Shown here one piece after another: positions 45,272 to 54,109 of a stretch of 64,000 nucleotides of DNA. The notes beneath the pieces were generated by a model. The model made no database searches. It had not been told where the DNA came from and saw only the letters and a program-made list of their open reading frames with translations. The stretch comes from Mucilaginibacter sp. UBA5151. GTDB taxonomy: Bacteria > Bacteroidota > Bacteroidia > Sphingobacteriales > Sphingobacteriaceae. The stretch is taken from the NCBI GenBank assembly GCA_002413785.1, contig DHXR01000046.1, forward strand, positions 53,044 through 117,043. The letters are read 5' to 3'. The number at the start of each line of letters is the position of its first letter. Position 1 is the first letter of the stretch. A program made the position numbers and the translations under genes.

Positions 45272-45838
45272 CTACAATGGTTTTGGATGACAGGAATTTC
45301 TTTTTATAAGATGGGCGTTTATTGGGATTACATTTGTTGTGCCGGTAAATTGTACCAAAGAATCTGATTTTTTGCCGACCTTGAAAAATTCTTCATAATC
45401 GCCGGAGCGGAAACAGCCTTTATCATCTTTTACCGTGAAATCGGGATTGCAAAACTGGCCTTTCAGATGCAGGGTATCATGCTTTTGCTGATAGGTGCCC
45501 CTGCAATATTCTGTCCAGTGACCTGATTTCATACAAGTGTCGGCCCCGGCATTCACTTTGCTGAAGGAATTGATCGAAACATAAAAAGAATCACAGCTAA
45601 ATTTAAGATGATATAGCGAATAGGTCAGCAATAGCTTTTGATTTTGAATGGAATCCTGCTGCCATTCGCCCTGCAGATAACCTTCGCCGGGTGTTTGCAT
45701 ATTTGGGTTGAATTTGCAGCCAAAGCAGAAAGCAAAAAGGTAAAAGGCGAAAGCAGAAAGGTAAATGGTAAAAGGTAAAAGGCGAAAGCCGGGAGAAAGG
45801 TTGAAAGCTGAAAAGCGAAAGCTGAAAGGTTTTTGCAT
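45272..45838 (-). CDS. Putative lipoprotein whose signal peptide is encoded by a word array
   Basis: A 188-aa protein of unknown function. Residues 2-39 (Phe/Ala/Leu rich, for example FTIYLSAFAFYLFAFC) form a hydrophobic leader, and Cys41 in FCFGCKFNPN is a plausible lipidation site. The body is polar with Cys and Trp residues (GEWQQDSIQ, CMKSGHWTEYCRGTYQQKHD) and no recognised domain. Codons 2-38 coincide with an array of GAAAGCTGAAAG/GGTAAAAGGCG words seen at other loci as non-coding DNA. If the leader is not used, translation could start at Met47 (MQTPGEGYLQGEW). Confidence 0.65.
   Translation of the reverse strand: MQKPFSFRFSAFNLSPGFRLLPFTIYLSAFAFYLFAFCFGCKFNPNMQTPGEGYLQGEWQQDSIQNQKLLLTYSLYHLKFSCDSFYVSINSFSKVNAGADTCMKSGHWTEYCRGTYQQKHDTLHLKGQFCNPDFTVKDDKGCFRSGDYEEFFKVGKKSDSLVQFTGTTNVIPINAHLIKRNSCHPKPL
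45723..45835. repeat. Word array (AAAGGCGAAAGCAGAAAGG type) inside a coding region
   Basis: About nine iterations of words such as AAAGGCGAAAGC, AGAAAGGTAAA and GAAAGCTGAAAAGCG, ending exactly at the start codon of the lipoprotein gene. The same word occurs at 60138-60208 (hairpin) and briefly at 35716-35735. Confidence 0.75.
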
Positions 45839-45897
45839 GATGTTTTAAAAGCCCCACTCCTTTGGAGAGTAATGTCACTAAATTAAGTTATTTAAAC

Positions 45898-46120
45898 GTG
45901 TTTAGCGATTGAAATTTCCAACAATTAAAATTACAATCAACTGAAAATATGCGGGTTGCGTCAACTCCCCTCTTGAGAGGGGGTGCGCCCGGATGTGTTG
46001 TGGCGGGGGTGTGTTAGCCGATATGGTCATTAACACACCCCTCCACCCCTCTCAAGAGGGGAACCGCACAGGCCTGGCTATAAATCGCACCTCGTTCATT
46101 ATTTTTCAATCGCTAAACAC
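45898..46120. mobile_element. 223-bp miniature inverted-repeat element, copy A
   Basis: The terminal inverted repeats are GTGTTTAGCGATTGAAA (45898-45914) and TTTCAATCGCTAAACAC (46104-46120), exact complements. The interior holds CCCCTCTTGAGAGGGG (left) and CCCCTCTCAAGAGGGG (right). Its reverse complement is nearly identical over the full length to the element at 54448-54667. It is non-coding. Flanks are AT rich and no target duplication could be fixed with certainty. Confidence 0.75.
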
Positions 46121-46130
46121 GTTTATTTAA

Positions 46131-46222
46131 TGTCGAATATAGAATACTGAATACTGAATATCGAATGATGAAGTGAAAAATTCGATATTGGACATTCGAA
46201 ATTCATTATTCGATATTAATTC
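46131..46222. repeat. Word-array hairpin (GAATACTGAATATCGAAT type)
   Basis: GTCGAATATAGAATACTGAA and TACTGAATATCGAATGATG are followed by ATTCGATATTGGACATTCG and ATTCATTATTCGATATTAATTC-type complements. It abuts the miniature element on one side and the fumC end on the other. Confidence 0.65.
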
Positions 46223-46245
46223 GCCGGGTATTTTTGTTTTAAGTT

Positions 46246-46300
46246 AGCCCCCTCTCCTTTGGTCCGAAGGACTCCGGACTCCTTCGGAGAGAGGGGTTGG
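46246..46300 (-). terminator. Strong hairpin after fumC
   Basis: CCCCTCTCC (46249-46257) pairs with GGAGAGAGGGG (46286-46296), with an internal TCCGAAGGACTCCGGACTCC palindrome. It starts 9 bp past the fumC stop. Its CTCTCC-TTTGG-type core also occurs at 43863, 45854 and 54793, so it is a repeat serving as a possible terminator. Confidence 0.45.
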
Positions 46301-46308
46301 CGAAAGCC

Positions 46309-47706
46309 TTATTTTAAACTTCCGATCATATCTTCGGGGCGTACCCATTGGTCAAACTGCTCGTTGGTAAGCAAGCCTAAACCTAATGCCGCTTCGCGTA
46401 ATGAAAGGTTTTCTTTCAATGCTTTTTTGGCGATTTTGGCAGCATTTTCGTACCCGATATGCGGGTTTAACGCGGTAACAAGCATGAGAGAGTTTTCCAG
46501 GTGCTTTTTAATGCCGGCATAGTTTGGCTCGATACCCACGGCGCAATGATCATTAAACGAGCTACAGGCATCGCCGATTAAACGGGCCGACTGCAAAAAG
46601 TTGGCCGCCATCACCGGTTTAAAGACGTTCAGCTCGTAATGACCGTTGGAGCCGCCGATAGAAATGGCCACATCATTACCCATTACCTGGGCTGCTACCA
46701 TGGTAACGGCTTCGTTTTGGGTAGGGTTTACCTTGCCCGGCATAATGGATGATCCCGGTTCATTATCGGGGAGATGGATCTCGCCAATCCCCGAACGCGG
46801 CCCGGAAGCCAGCATGCGGATATCGTTTGCTATTTTCATTAAGGATACCGCAATTTGTTTTAATGCGCCATGGGTTTCAACAATAGCATCGTGCGCGGCA
46901 AGAGCTTCAAACTTATTATCAGCGGTGCGGAAAGGCAGGCCGGTAAATTGAGCAATATATCCGGCTACTTTCACATCATAACCTTTTGGGGTATTGATGC
47001 CGGTGCCAACAGCGGTACCGCCAAGTGCAAGCTCCGAAAGATGATCTAATGTGTTTTTTAATGCTTTTAAACCATGATCAAGCTGCGATACATAGCCCGA
47101 AAATTCCTGGCCCAAAGTAAGCGGTGTGGCATCCATCAGGTGGGTACGACCGATTTTTACGACATCCTTAAATGCTTCAACTTTTGCTTTTAGCGTATCA
47201 CGCAATTTCTCGACACCCGGTATGGTCACATCATTTACCATTTTATAGGCGGCAATGTGCATAGCAGTAGGGTAGGTGTCGTTAGATGATTGTGATTTAT
47301 TTACATCATCATTAGGGTGGATAAAAGTTTTACCCTCGCCCAGTTTGTTTCCCTGTAATACATGGGCGCGGTTAGCCACCACCTCGTTCACATTCATGTT
47401 TGATTGCGTGCCCGAGCCTGTTTGCCATATCACCAGCGGGAACTCGCTTGATAATTTGCCTTCAAGAATCTCGTCGCAAACCTGTGCAATCTGGTCGCGT
47501 TTTTCGGCAGGCAGAGCGCCACAATCCGTATTGGTATAAGCAGCGGCTTTTTTAAGGTAAGCAAATGCGGCAATAATTTCCTTTGGCATTGAAGCCGCGG
47601 GGCCAATTTTAAAGTTATTGCGTGAACGTTCTGTTTGGGCTCCCCAGTATTTATCGGCTGGTACCTGTACCTCGCCCATGGTATCGTGTTCGGTTCTGAA
47701 ACTCAT
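46309..47706 (-). CDS. fumC: Fumarate hydratase class II
   Basis: A 465-aa iron-independent fumarase of the TCA cycle. It has GSGTQSNMNVNEV, THLMDATPLTLGQEF and the superfamily signature GSSIMPGKVNPTQ, with the catalytic Ser in that loop. The start is ATG 47706 (MSFRTEHDTMGEVQVPADKYWG), the usual N-terminus; nine codons upstream (RRQKNTNT) are in frame but not family-like. The length is normal. Confidence 0.97.
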   Translation of the reverse strand: MSFRTEHDTMGEVQVPADKYWGAQTERSRNNFKIGPAASMPKEIIAAFAYLKKAAAYTNTDCGALPAEKRDQIAQVCDEILEGKLSSEFPLVIWQTGSGTQSNMNVNEVVANRAHVLQGNKLGEGKTFIHPNDDVNKSQSSNDTYPTAMHIAAYKMVNDVTIPGVEKLRDTLKAKVEAFKDVVKIGRTHLMDATPLTLGQEFSGYVSQLDHGLKALKNTLDHLSELALGGTAVGTGINTPKGYDVKVAGYIAQFTGLPFRTADNKFEALAAHDAIVETHGALKQIAVSLMKIANDIRMLASGPRSGIGEIHLPDNEPGSSIMPGKVNPTQNEAVTMVAAQVMGNDVAISIGGSNGHYELNVFKPVMAANFLQSARLIGDACSSFNDHCAVGIEPNYAGIKKHLENSLMLVTALNPHIGYENAAKIAKKALKENLSLREAALGLGLLTNEQFDQWVRPEDMIGSLK

Positions 47707-47963
47707 GGTATTTGTGTTTTTTTGACGGCGCAATTTAGGGTTTTAGTGCGAAGACGGAAAGTAGGAAAGACGGAAAGATTGTTGTTTGGAATGATACTTA
47801 ACAAAAGGCTACATACAGGTATAGATGTCCTATCGGTACGGTTCGTTACCTGTCACGGGAGCACGAGTGCAACACCTCTTTTGGCCTGCGCGGCACACTC
47901 GCGCTTGAGGCGCCGATGGGCTATAACCAGCATGTGTACCGATGGGCTATACCCATCGTTGAC

Positions 47964-48092
47964 ATATTACGCCCTTTCAGGGCTGTAAATTGGCATTTTG
48001 CCAGCCCTGAAAGGGCGTAATATGTCTGCACAGGGCAAAAGCCCTGTGAAAAAAATAACAATCCTATCTATAGCCCTGAAAGGGTGTAATAT
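47964..48092. repeat. REP-like repeat: 21-bp perfect inverted pair plus a third copy
   Basis: The 21-bp unit starting AGCCCTGAAAGGGCG lies at 48003-48023. Its exact inverse is at 47964-47984, and a one-mismatch copy (AAGGGTG) is at 48072-48092. Upstream, CCGATGGGCTATAACC and CCGATGGGCTATACCCATCG (47921-47959) form another palindromic pair. Together they fill the gap between fumC and the restriction gene. Confidence 0.75.
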
Positions 48093-48188
48093 CGAATAGC
48101 CAGCATGATTTGATCATCGCGCGTTCAGGCCAAAGGTAGCAACATCGGAGAATTCGCTGATATAGACCACCTGAATCCCATGGATACC

Positions 48189-49862
48189 CTAATTTACCCA
48201 AGCTGGAATTGAGTCATTGATTTGTTGAAACCAAATTACCTCATCATCAACGGATTGATTGTTCGTTATCATCAAATCCAAATACGTTTTCAAAATTCCG
48301 GGATGATTGAATCTGCTATTTTTTGCAATGGTGATAAAAGCAATGAATTGATCTAAGCTCATGGGAACTATTCTTGTTTTTCCACCGTAAGCCTTTGTAT
48401 TAAATCTGTTTAGATTGAAAAAGTGCGCTAACGCCCCTTCACTAATTCGAGGTGCTACAAATAGACAGTATACAGGAACTGTAGACCCATGTTGTATTTT
48501 TCCGAAATGGCGGGCAACAGGTTCGCCTTCCATTTCATATTGTTTGTTGCCGCTTGACATTGTAACTTCGACAATAACCTTAAATCCTTCATATTCTATT
48601 TCAATATCGGGGATATTTCCAAGCGCTGTATTTAATGGAACACCATCTAAATCTATTGAAAAATTTCCTTTAACCTCCTTGGCATAATTCATCATAACCA
48701 ACGCTCTCCATATATTCCATTCTAAATAAAGCGGAGGGTCCGGAACTTCTTTCTTCTTAATTTTATCAAAAATATTAATTACATCGTCATACTCTTTGTA
48801 GTTTTTCAAGGAGACTTCTGTTTCATGAATAGCAACAGAAATCATTTTCTTTTCCGTTGTTTCTAACAAATCTTTGAGAAAATCAATAGTCGCACTTGGG
48901 TCAAACTTTACAGATAACTTCGTAAGTTCACTTTCAAGATATTTTCTATCATCGGTAAGTAACAACAAAGATGATGGACTAAAAAGATATTTTTTAAAAT
49001 CTTCTTCAGACCTATAATCCGTTGCACTTCTTTCAACGTTTTTAAGGATATAATCCACTTCGGTAATTCGTGAAGGTGCTACTATCATCCTGAAAGTTTT
49101 CTTATCAAATGTGACAAGTTGCGTTGCTCTTAAGTAGCGGATAAAAGCATCTGCGTAATCAACATGATTGCTTCTTTTAGTCTTGATAAATTTTGCAAGA
49201 GAAGCCTCTCCACTTTCGCGAGTTTTTATATTATTAGCTTCAATTTCTTTGGCGTAGATTTTTAGAATTTCATCTGTGAATCTCTCTTCAATGAATACTT
49301 TTCTATTTCCCTTATTTGCTTTCGCAGCTTCACGAAATTTTTTAATAGCTACAACAACGGAATCAAATTTATTGAAATGGGTCGTTTGCACAAAGAATAT
49401 AGCAATTTCCGTTTTTGACAAACTACCTAATTCCTTCGTGAGTCTTAATAATTCGAGATATGGTCGCACATTAAAACCTCTATCGGGCGCAATTTTATGA
49501 TATGGAGACGGTAATTGAAATTTAAAAAGCTGCTTAGCAATAACGTCGTGCGTCCTTATTTGACTCAATAATTTTTCGCCTACTTCAGTAAGTTTTATAT
49601 GAGGTTTTAAATCTACAAACCCCAAAGCCTTAGGTGCTCTTGTAATCCTGTCTCTGGCAGCAAGAGCTACATTTTCAGGCATTTTGTCCCCTTCGTAGAA
49701 TTCGGACTTATACAACTCATGAAAGAAAGCAATTTGAGTTTCCGTATCCCAATCGTGGCCAGAAAAAGAATTTACAAGAACATAAATTTCTGGAATAATT
49801 TTTTCTATCGTCCGTGGTGAAGTAAATGCAAATACGGTTCTGGTTTTGCTAAGATTTGCCAT
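48189..49862 (-). CDS. AlwI-family type IIS restriction endonuclease
   Basis: A 557-aa protein with the architecture of AlwI/N.BstNBI-type enzymes: N-terminal region SPRTIEKIIPEIYVLVNSFSGHDWD..TQIAFFHELY, DNA-recognition middle, and a C-terminal PD-(D/E)XK-like nuclease around IPDIEIEYEGF..VIVEVTMSSG (about 417-437). Members recognise GGATC- or GAGTC-like asymmetric sites and cut outside them. The exact site cannot be read from sequence. It overlaps the methyltransferase gene by 14 bp. Both genes use more A/T-ending codons than their neighbours, consistent with horizontal transfer. Confidence 0.85.
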   Translation of the reverse strand: MANLSKTRTVFAFTSPRTIEKIIPEIYVLVNSFSGHDWDTETQIAFFHELYKSEFYEGDKMPENVALAARDRITRAPKALGFVDLKPHIKLTEVGEKLLSQIRTHDVIAKQLFKFQLPSPYHKIAPDRGFNVRPYLELLRLTKELGSLSKTEIAIFFVQTTHFNKFDSVVVAIKKFREAAKANKGNRKVFIEERFTDEILKIYAKEIEANNIKTRESGEASLAKFIKTKRSNHVDYADAFIRYLRATQLVTFDKKTFRMIVAPSRITEVDYILKNVERSATDYRSEEDFKKYLFSPSSLLLLTDDRKYLESELTKLSVKFDPSATIDFLKDLLETTEKKMISVAIHETEVSLKNYKEYDDVINIFDKIKKKEVPDPPLYLEWNIWRALVMMNYAKEVKGNFSIDLDGVPLNTALGNIPDIEIEYEGFKVIVEVTMSSGNKQYEMEGEPVARHFGKIQHGSTVPVYCLFVAPRISEGALAHFFNLNRFNTKAYGGKTRIVPMSLDQFIAFITIAKNSRFNHPGILKTYLDLMITNNQSVDDEVIWFQQINDSIPAWVN

Positions 49863-50856
49863 TCGAAAATAATTTTATCATTGCATCGTCCTCACTGACA
49901 AGGGAAGTTTTTTGATACCTATCCGATTTTGTTATTAAAAATTGTTCAATTCTCTCTTTTGAAAAGGACATTGCCTTTTCCGAAATATCACAACCTAAAA
50001 ATTTACAATTAGCTTTTATGGCTGCGATAGCTGAAGAACCACTGCCAAGAAATGGATCGCATACAACAAAGTCATTTTCAGCGCTTCCTTTTAACATTAA
50101 CTCAAATACCTCCGTTGGTTTTTGAGTAGGATATTGTGAACCTGTCACTCTTTTAATTCTCCAAACATCGGGTATACTCTTAGAATTCAAGGGTCGTTTT
50201 CCTTTACTTGCAAACATTATAAACTCATGTCTCCTTCTGAAATAATGGCCAAGCCCTATGTTTATCTTATCCCAACATAAAAGATTTTTTACTTCAAAAA
50301 CGTCCCGGACAACAGGAGCTAGTGTTAAAAGAGAGTAAGAATCAAACATTATATATATGTGTCTGTTATTTTTTAAAACACGATAGCATTCTTTCAAAAA
50401 AGCTTTATAGTTTTCTTCAGTATCATGAAATTCTTCAAACCACTTTGCATGGCTTTGTCCTGCATCGCTGTATTTTCCTATAATCTTACCGCTACCCAAT
50501 TTCAATTTTTGATTCATTCCGGAATAAGCAGGATCAGTAATAATTATATCAACACTTGCCGGGGGTAATTTTTTTAAAAAGTTAATAGCATCATCATGAA
50601 ATATTGAAACTCTTTGATTGTCACTTTCAAAAAAAGGCTTTGTTTTAACATTAATTTTATTTCCATTTAATACATAAACTGGTTTTTCGTTTATGATATT
50701 CTTTTCGGCGGAATAAAAATCAAGTAAAGTTTGATATGCTTTGGTGGAAAGTGTCCCGCCCTTACCTACTTTTATCTTATTTTCACGGACATATTCTTCG
50801 ATATCTTCTGAAACAATCGATAATTGTTCCTGAACATCCTGCATTGTGTAGACCAT
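49849..50856 (-). CDS. Beta-class DNA methyltransferase (N6-adenine or N4-cytosine) of the R-M pair
   Basis: A 335-aa amino-methyltransferase. Motif IV DPAY (108-111, in DIIITDPAYSGM) precedes motif I DPFLGSGSSAIAAI (about 276-289), the beta-class order. The first ~60 residues (MQDVQEQLSIVSEDIEEYVRE) look like an extra helical domain that might bind DNA or regulate the operon. It should protect the host site against the overlapping restriction gene, which is translated after it. DPAY departs slightly from DPPY. Confidence 0.9.
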   Translation of the reverse strand: MVYTMQDVQEQLSIVSEDIEEYVRENKIKVGKGGTLSTKAYQTLLDFYSAEKNIINEKPVYVLNGNKINVKTKPFFESDNQRVSIFHDDAINFLKKLPPASVDIIITDPAYSGMNQKLKLGSGKIIGKYSDAGQSHAKWFEEFHDTEENYKAFLKECYRVLKNNRHIYIMFDSYSLLTLAPVVRDVFEVKNLLCWDKINIGLGHYFRRRHEFIMFASKGKRPLNSKSIPDVWRIKRVTGSQYPTQKPTEVFELMLKGSAENDFVVCDPFLGSGSSAIAAIKANCKFLGCDISEKAMSFSKERIEQFLITKSDRYQKTSLVSEDDAMIKLFSNGKS

Positions 50857-51279
50857 ATTATTTTTATACCATTTATCTTATCGACAAATTTAACAATAAA
50901 ACCCTCAAATTAGCCTTGACTTTATAAACACTTGGTAGATAATAGGAGATCACAAACTGTGGATGAACTATCGCTATTATTAATAGATCTAATAGAAAAA
51001 TGTGCTTAGGGACCGATAAACAATAAAACAGACAGAAAAAATCCATCAAAGCTATTCAGCTTATATAGTCCATTTCTAAAGCCCTGCAAAGAGTTTTTCC
51101 GAAATTGTCGAACTTGTATCAAACAATCCGGGAGCTCTTTTGAAGCAGAAATTGCCCGACACCATGCACATTGTAAACATGCGATAAAAAAACACAGAAC
51201 TGGTGAATAACAGGCCTCCAAAGGCAGAAAAACGCTAAACCAGCGGTACTGAAAGCAAGAAAAGATTGAACTGCTCCCC

Positions 51280-51484
51280 TTGCTAATCCCCCTCATTTTT
51301 GGTATATTTGAATCAATCCCCAGGCATTCCGAAAATTAATTCCATCAACATAAAAAATATTTTTACGATTTTTTTCTGTCGATTTTCGGGTATTTCTTTG
51401 AAATATTTCTGTATTTATTGGATATTCAACACATTAACAAAAACAAGCTGATTTTTACGGTGCCCTAAACGTATTTAGCTCCTC
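51280..51484 (+). ncRNA. Candidate non-coding RNA locus, copy 1 (promoter plus one degenerate palindrome)
   Basis: TTGC (51280-51283), 20 nt, TATATTTG (51303-51310) is a good Bacteroidota promoter. About 150 bp downstream, GCCCTAAACGTATTTAGCTCCTC (within 51459-51484) is a 26-bp unit like those of the array at 56024. The region in between aligns with 55870-56023 (shared TTTTTTTC..CATTTT.GGG.ATT.TTTGA and CGTATTT.TTGATAT blocks). It lies in the 780-bp gap between the methyltransferase gene and the TPR gene. It has no credible protein. Confidence 0.4.
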
Positions 51485-51636
51485 AAACGAAAAAAATTAG
51501 CATTTTATGTAAACCCACCATTTTTATAAACTCATGATTATCAATTGAATAGTATGTAAATTTTTGAAATTGTGTAAACCCTGTGTAAACCCTTTGTTTA
51601 TTTACTTTGCTAATCTAAAGGTAAGTTTGATCTTCG

Positions 51637-52653
51637 TCAAAACCCCCTTTCCGTCGCCTTCACCCACGCATACAAATCATTCATATACTGCGGATGATCA
51701 GCAATCCATTTGGCATTTTCAGGGTTAGCCTGGTTGAGCATCCTCGCAAAAGCGGGCATATTTGGCGATTGCGCTAACTTATAAAAGTAAACGGCTAAAT
51801 ACGTTTTAAAAAAATCATTGCCGCTTTGTTTATCGGCTAAAGGGCCTGTTGCATTAAATATGGCGCTTAGCTGCGCGGTTAACTGGTCGGCGGGTGTTGG
51901 GTATTTGTTTTTGGCGGTTGTGGCTACAGCAAGCTTTATGGCCTGGTTAAGCGCATTGGTATTGGCGTCAATTACCGGGGCGGCGGTTCCGGGTTCAATT
52001 TTTAACGTTCCGCCCTGCAATATATGCTGCATATTCCCGAAAGCCTCGGCGCTGCGGGCAGTATTTGGCTCGGCTAAAATAAAGCTGCAAAAACCAAGTA
52101 AAGCCACCGCCCTTTTGTTCTGGTGAAAGGTTACCAACGCATACATCCGCTGACTATTGGCATTTTTGGGATCAAGCTTTATCGCTTCAATCGCCTGTTT
52201 TTCGGCCTCTGCATAATTTTTATCCCTAAAGTAAACCAATCCTAAATTGTAATAGGCATGCTGGTATTTCGGGTCGGCTTTTATCCCGGCCTTATAGGCT
52301 TCAATTGCTTTTGCCGGTTCATGGTACTTGTCGTAAATATTCCCTAAAAGGTCCTCAACTTCGGCGGTTAACGATGTATTTGCTTTAATGGCTTTTTCAA
52401 GGTAGGGTATGCCCTCCTTCCCTCTGTCCGATTGCAGCAGCGAAAAAGCAATTCCGTAGTTAGCATAAAAATTATTGGAATCGATTTTTAATGCCTGTTT
52501 ATAGGCCACAATAGCATCGGCATATTTGCCGTCCTTATTCATTTGTACCCCCTGCTGAACAAGCAATTGGACATCATCAGTGCTTTGCGCCAGTGCAGCG
52601 CTGCAGGTGATGTTAACGAGAAAACTGAACAGGAAATAAGGCAGAAATTTCAT
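51637..52653 (-). CDS. Exported tetratricopeptide-repeat protein
   Basis: About 338 aa. The signal peptide is MKFLPYFLFSFLVNITCSAALAQ, so ATG 52653 is chosen over the upstream in-frame start. Four to five TPR units follow (GKYADAIVAYKQALKIDSNN, ...EPAKAIEAYKAGIKADPKYQ, ...NYAEAEKQAIEAIKLDPKN), then a C-terminal helical region (DFFKTYLAVYFYKLA) of unknown type. It is probably a periplasmic scaffold. No partner is adjacent. Confidence 0.85.
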   Translation of the reverse strand: MKFLPYFLFSFLVNITCSAALAQSTDDVQLLVQQGVQMNKDGKYADAIVAYKQALKIDSNNFYANYGIAFSLLQSDRGKEGIPYLEKAIKANTSLTAEVEDLLGNIYDKYHEPAKAIEAYKAGIKADPKYQHAYYNLGLVYFRDKNYAEAEKQAIEAIKLDPKNANSQRMYALVTFHQNKRAVALLGFCSFILAEPNTARSAEAFGNMQHILQGGTLKIEPGTAAPVIDANTNALNQAIKLAVATTAKNKYPTPADQLTAQLSAIFNATGPLADKQSGNDFFKTYLAVYFYKLAQSPNMPAFARMLNQANPENAKWIADHPQYMNDLYAWVKATERGF

Positions 52654-52765
52654 CCCTAAATTTAACAATTGATTAACCAAAAGAAAATATATTTAAAACA
52701 TTACTTTATAACTGATGTATAATTCCTGATTTTCGCGTTTGTTTACCGTGAGAGATTATTTATTT

Positions 52766-53995
52766 ATGAGATTTGTGTATAAAACTTTTTTAACATTTAC
52801 CGCACCCCTGCTGCTGATAGCTTCCTGCTCGTCGAACCCAAAAAATAACAATAATAGTGATACTACTGTAACGTTGCCAGGCCCTACTAAGGTTCCATTT
52901 GATACCAAAGCTTTATTAGCCTATAACCCTAAAAACGAGAATAAAGCGATAGACAATGTGATGCAGGTACTGCATAAAACACGGGGTTTTAACGGCAATG
53001 TGCTGGTTGCCAAACATGGAAAAATAATTTACGAAAAAGCCATTGGCTGGGCCGATTACCTGCACCGCGACAGTTTAAAAATAAGGTCGCAATTTGAGCT
53101 GGCATCGGTTACAAAAACCATGACCTCCACCGCGATACTATTGCTGATAGAGCGCGGGAAACTGAAACTGGATGATAATGTGAAGCAGTTTTTTCCTGAT
53201 TTTCCTTATGATGGCGTAACCATCAGGCTGTTGCTTACCCATCGCTCGGGTATGATGAATTATGTTTATTTTACCGATGACCTTTACCGGGCAAATCATT
53301 GGGATGAACGGAAAGGGATTAGCAATGCCGATGAAATGGCTTTAATAGCTAAATATAAGCCCCGGCCGTTTAACAAACCTGATAAACGGTTTTTGTATAA
53401 TAACTCTAACTTTATGGTATTGGGGTCGATTATAGAAAAGGTAACAGGCCAGTCCTATGCTGATTTTATGAAGGAGAACGTGTTTATACCTGCCGGCATG
53501 GAACACACGGCGGTTTATTCAAAAGCGGTTTATAGTAAGATTCCTGTGGATGTGGTGGGGCACGACAGGGGGCAATGGCGCTATTCTGTAGCACAGAATT
53601 TTTTAGACGGCCCGGTTGGCGACAAAGGGATTTACAGCACGGTTGGCGATCTTTACCTGTTCGACAGGGCTTTGCGCGATGGCCGCCTGTTAAAGCAGGC
53701 CAGTATGGATTCGGCCTATGTGCCACGTAACCCAATGTTGCATGGTCATTTTAGCTATGGCTATGGCTGGCGTATTTTTGAAGCGCCGGGGCAGCAGGTG
53801 ATCTATCATACCGGCTGGTGGCACGGTTTTCGTCATATTTTTTTGAGGGATATTAAAGCTGATATTACTATTGTACTTTTAACAAATTTATCAAATGGCA
53901 GCCTGTTGAAATTAGATGATCTGTTTAAAGTAACCGGCATGCCCATCGTACGAAAAAGCGCCTATAAAGGTAATGGCGATACGAGTGATGATTAA
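52766..53995 (+). CDS. Class C beta-lactamase-family serine hydrolase, lipoprotein
   Basis: About 409 aa. The N-terminus MRFVYKTF..LLLIASCSSNPKNN is a lipoprotein signal with a Cys after LIAS. The catalytic SxxK is in FELASVTKTMTS, the YxN is in FLYNNSNFMVLG, and the third motif is in HTGWWHGFRH. The family includes D-aminopeptidases, esterases and penicillin-binding proteins; the substrate cannot be told. ATG 52766 is chosen because the upstream in-frame start is a TTG next to a TTTG motif. Confidence 0.88.
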   Translation: MRFVYKTFLTFTAPLLLIASCSSNPKNNNNSDTTVTLPGPTKVPFDTKALLAYNPKNENKAIDNVMQVLHKTRGFNGNVLVAKHGKIIYEKAIGWADYLHRDSLKIRSQFELASVTKTMTSTAILLLIERGKLKLDDNVKQFFPDFPYDGVTIRLLLTHRSGMMNYVYFTDDLYRANHWDERKGISNADEMALIAKYKPRPFNKPDKRFLYNNSNFMVLGSIIEKVTGQSYADFMKENVFIPAGMEHTAVYSKAVYSKIPVDVVGHDRGQWRYSVAQNFLDGPVGDKGIYSTVGDLYLFDRALRDGRLLKQASMDSAYVPRNPMLHGHFSYGYGWRIFEAPGQQVIYHTGWWHGFRHIFLRDIKADITIVLLTNLSNGSLLKLDDLFKVTGMPIVRKSAYKGNGDTSDD

Positions 53996-53996
53996 T

Positions 53997-54097
53997 TGGA
54001 TGTGCGGATGTGCGGATTTGCAGATGTGCAGATGTTTTTAAATTCTATAATTTGCACATTTGAAATCCGCACATCTGCACATTTGAAATCTGCACAT
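53997..54097. repeat. Word-array hairpin (GATGTGCGGATGTGC type)
   Basis: GGATGTGCGGATGTGCGGAT and GCAGATGTGCAGATG (53999-54034) pair with TTTGCACATTTGAAATCCGC and ACATCTGCACATTTGAAATC (54051-54092). The word is the same as in the fabH-accC cluster 42 kb away. It leaves an open frame ahead of YbaB that is not real coding sequence. Confidence 0.75.
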
Positions 54098-54109
54098 AAT
54101 CCTAAGAAA

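Noticed and set aside
51006..51296. 96-aa minus-strand frame upstream of the methyltransferase, possibly a controller gene
   Set aside because: It has no HTH pattern, a Phe/Ser/Cys-rich composition and no promoter or ribosome-binding site; it overlaps the conserved non-coding locus.
53996..54109. N-terminal extension of YbaB by 38 codons
   Set aside because: The codons are word-array DNA and the family begins at MFDKLMQAQQKAG.
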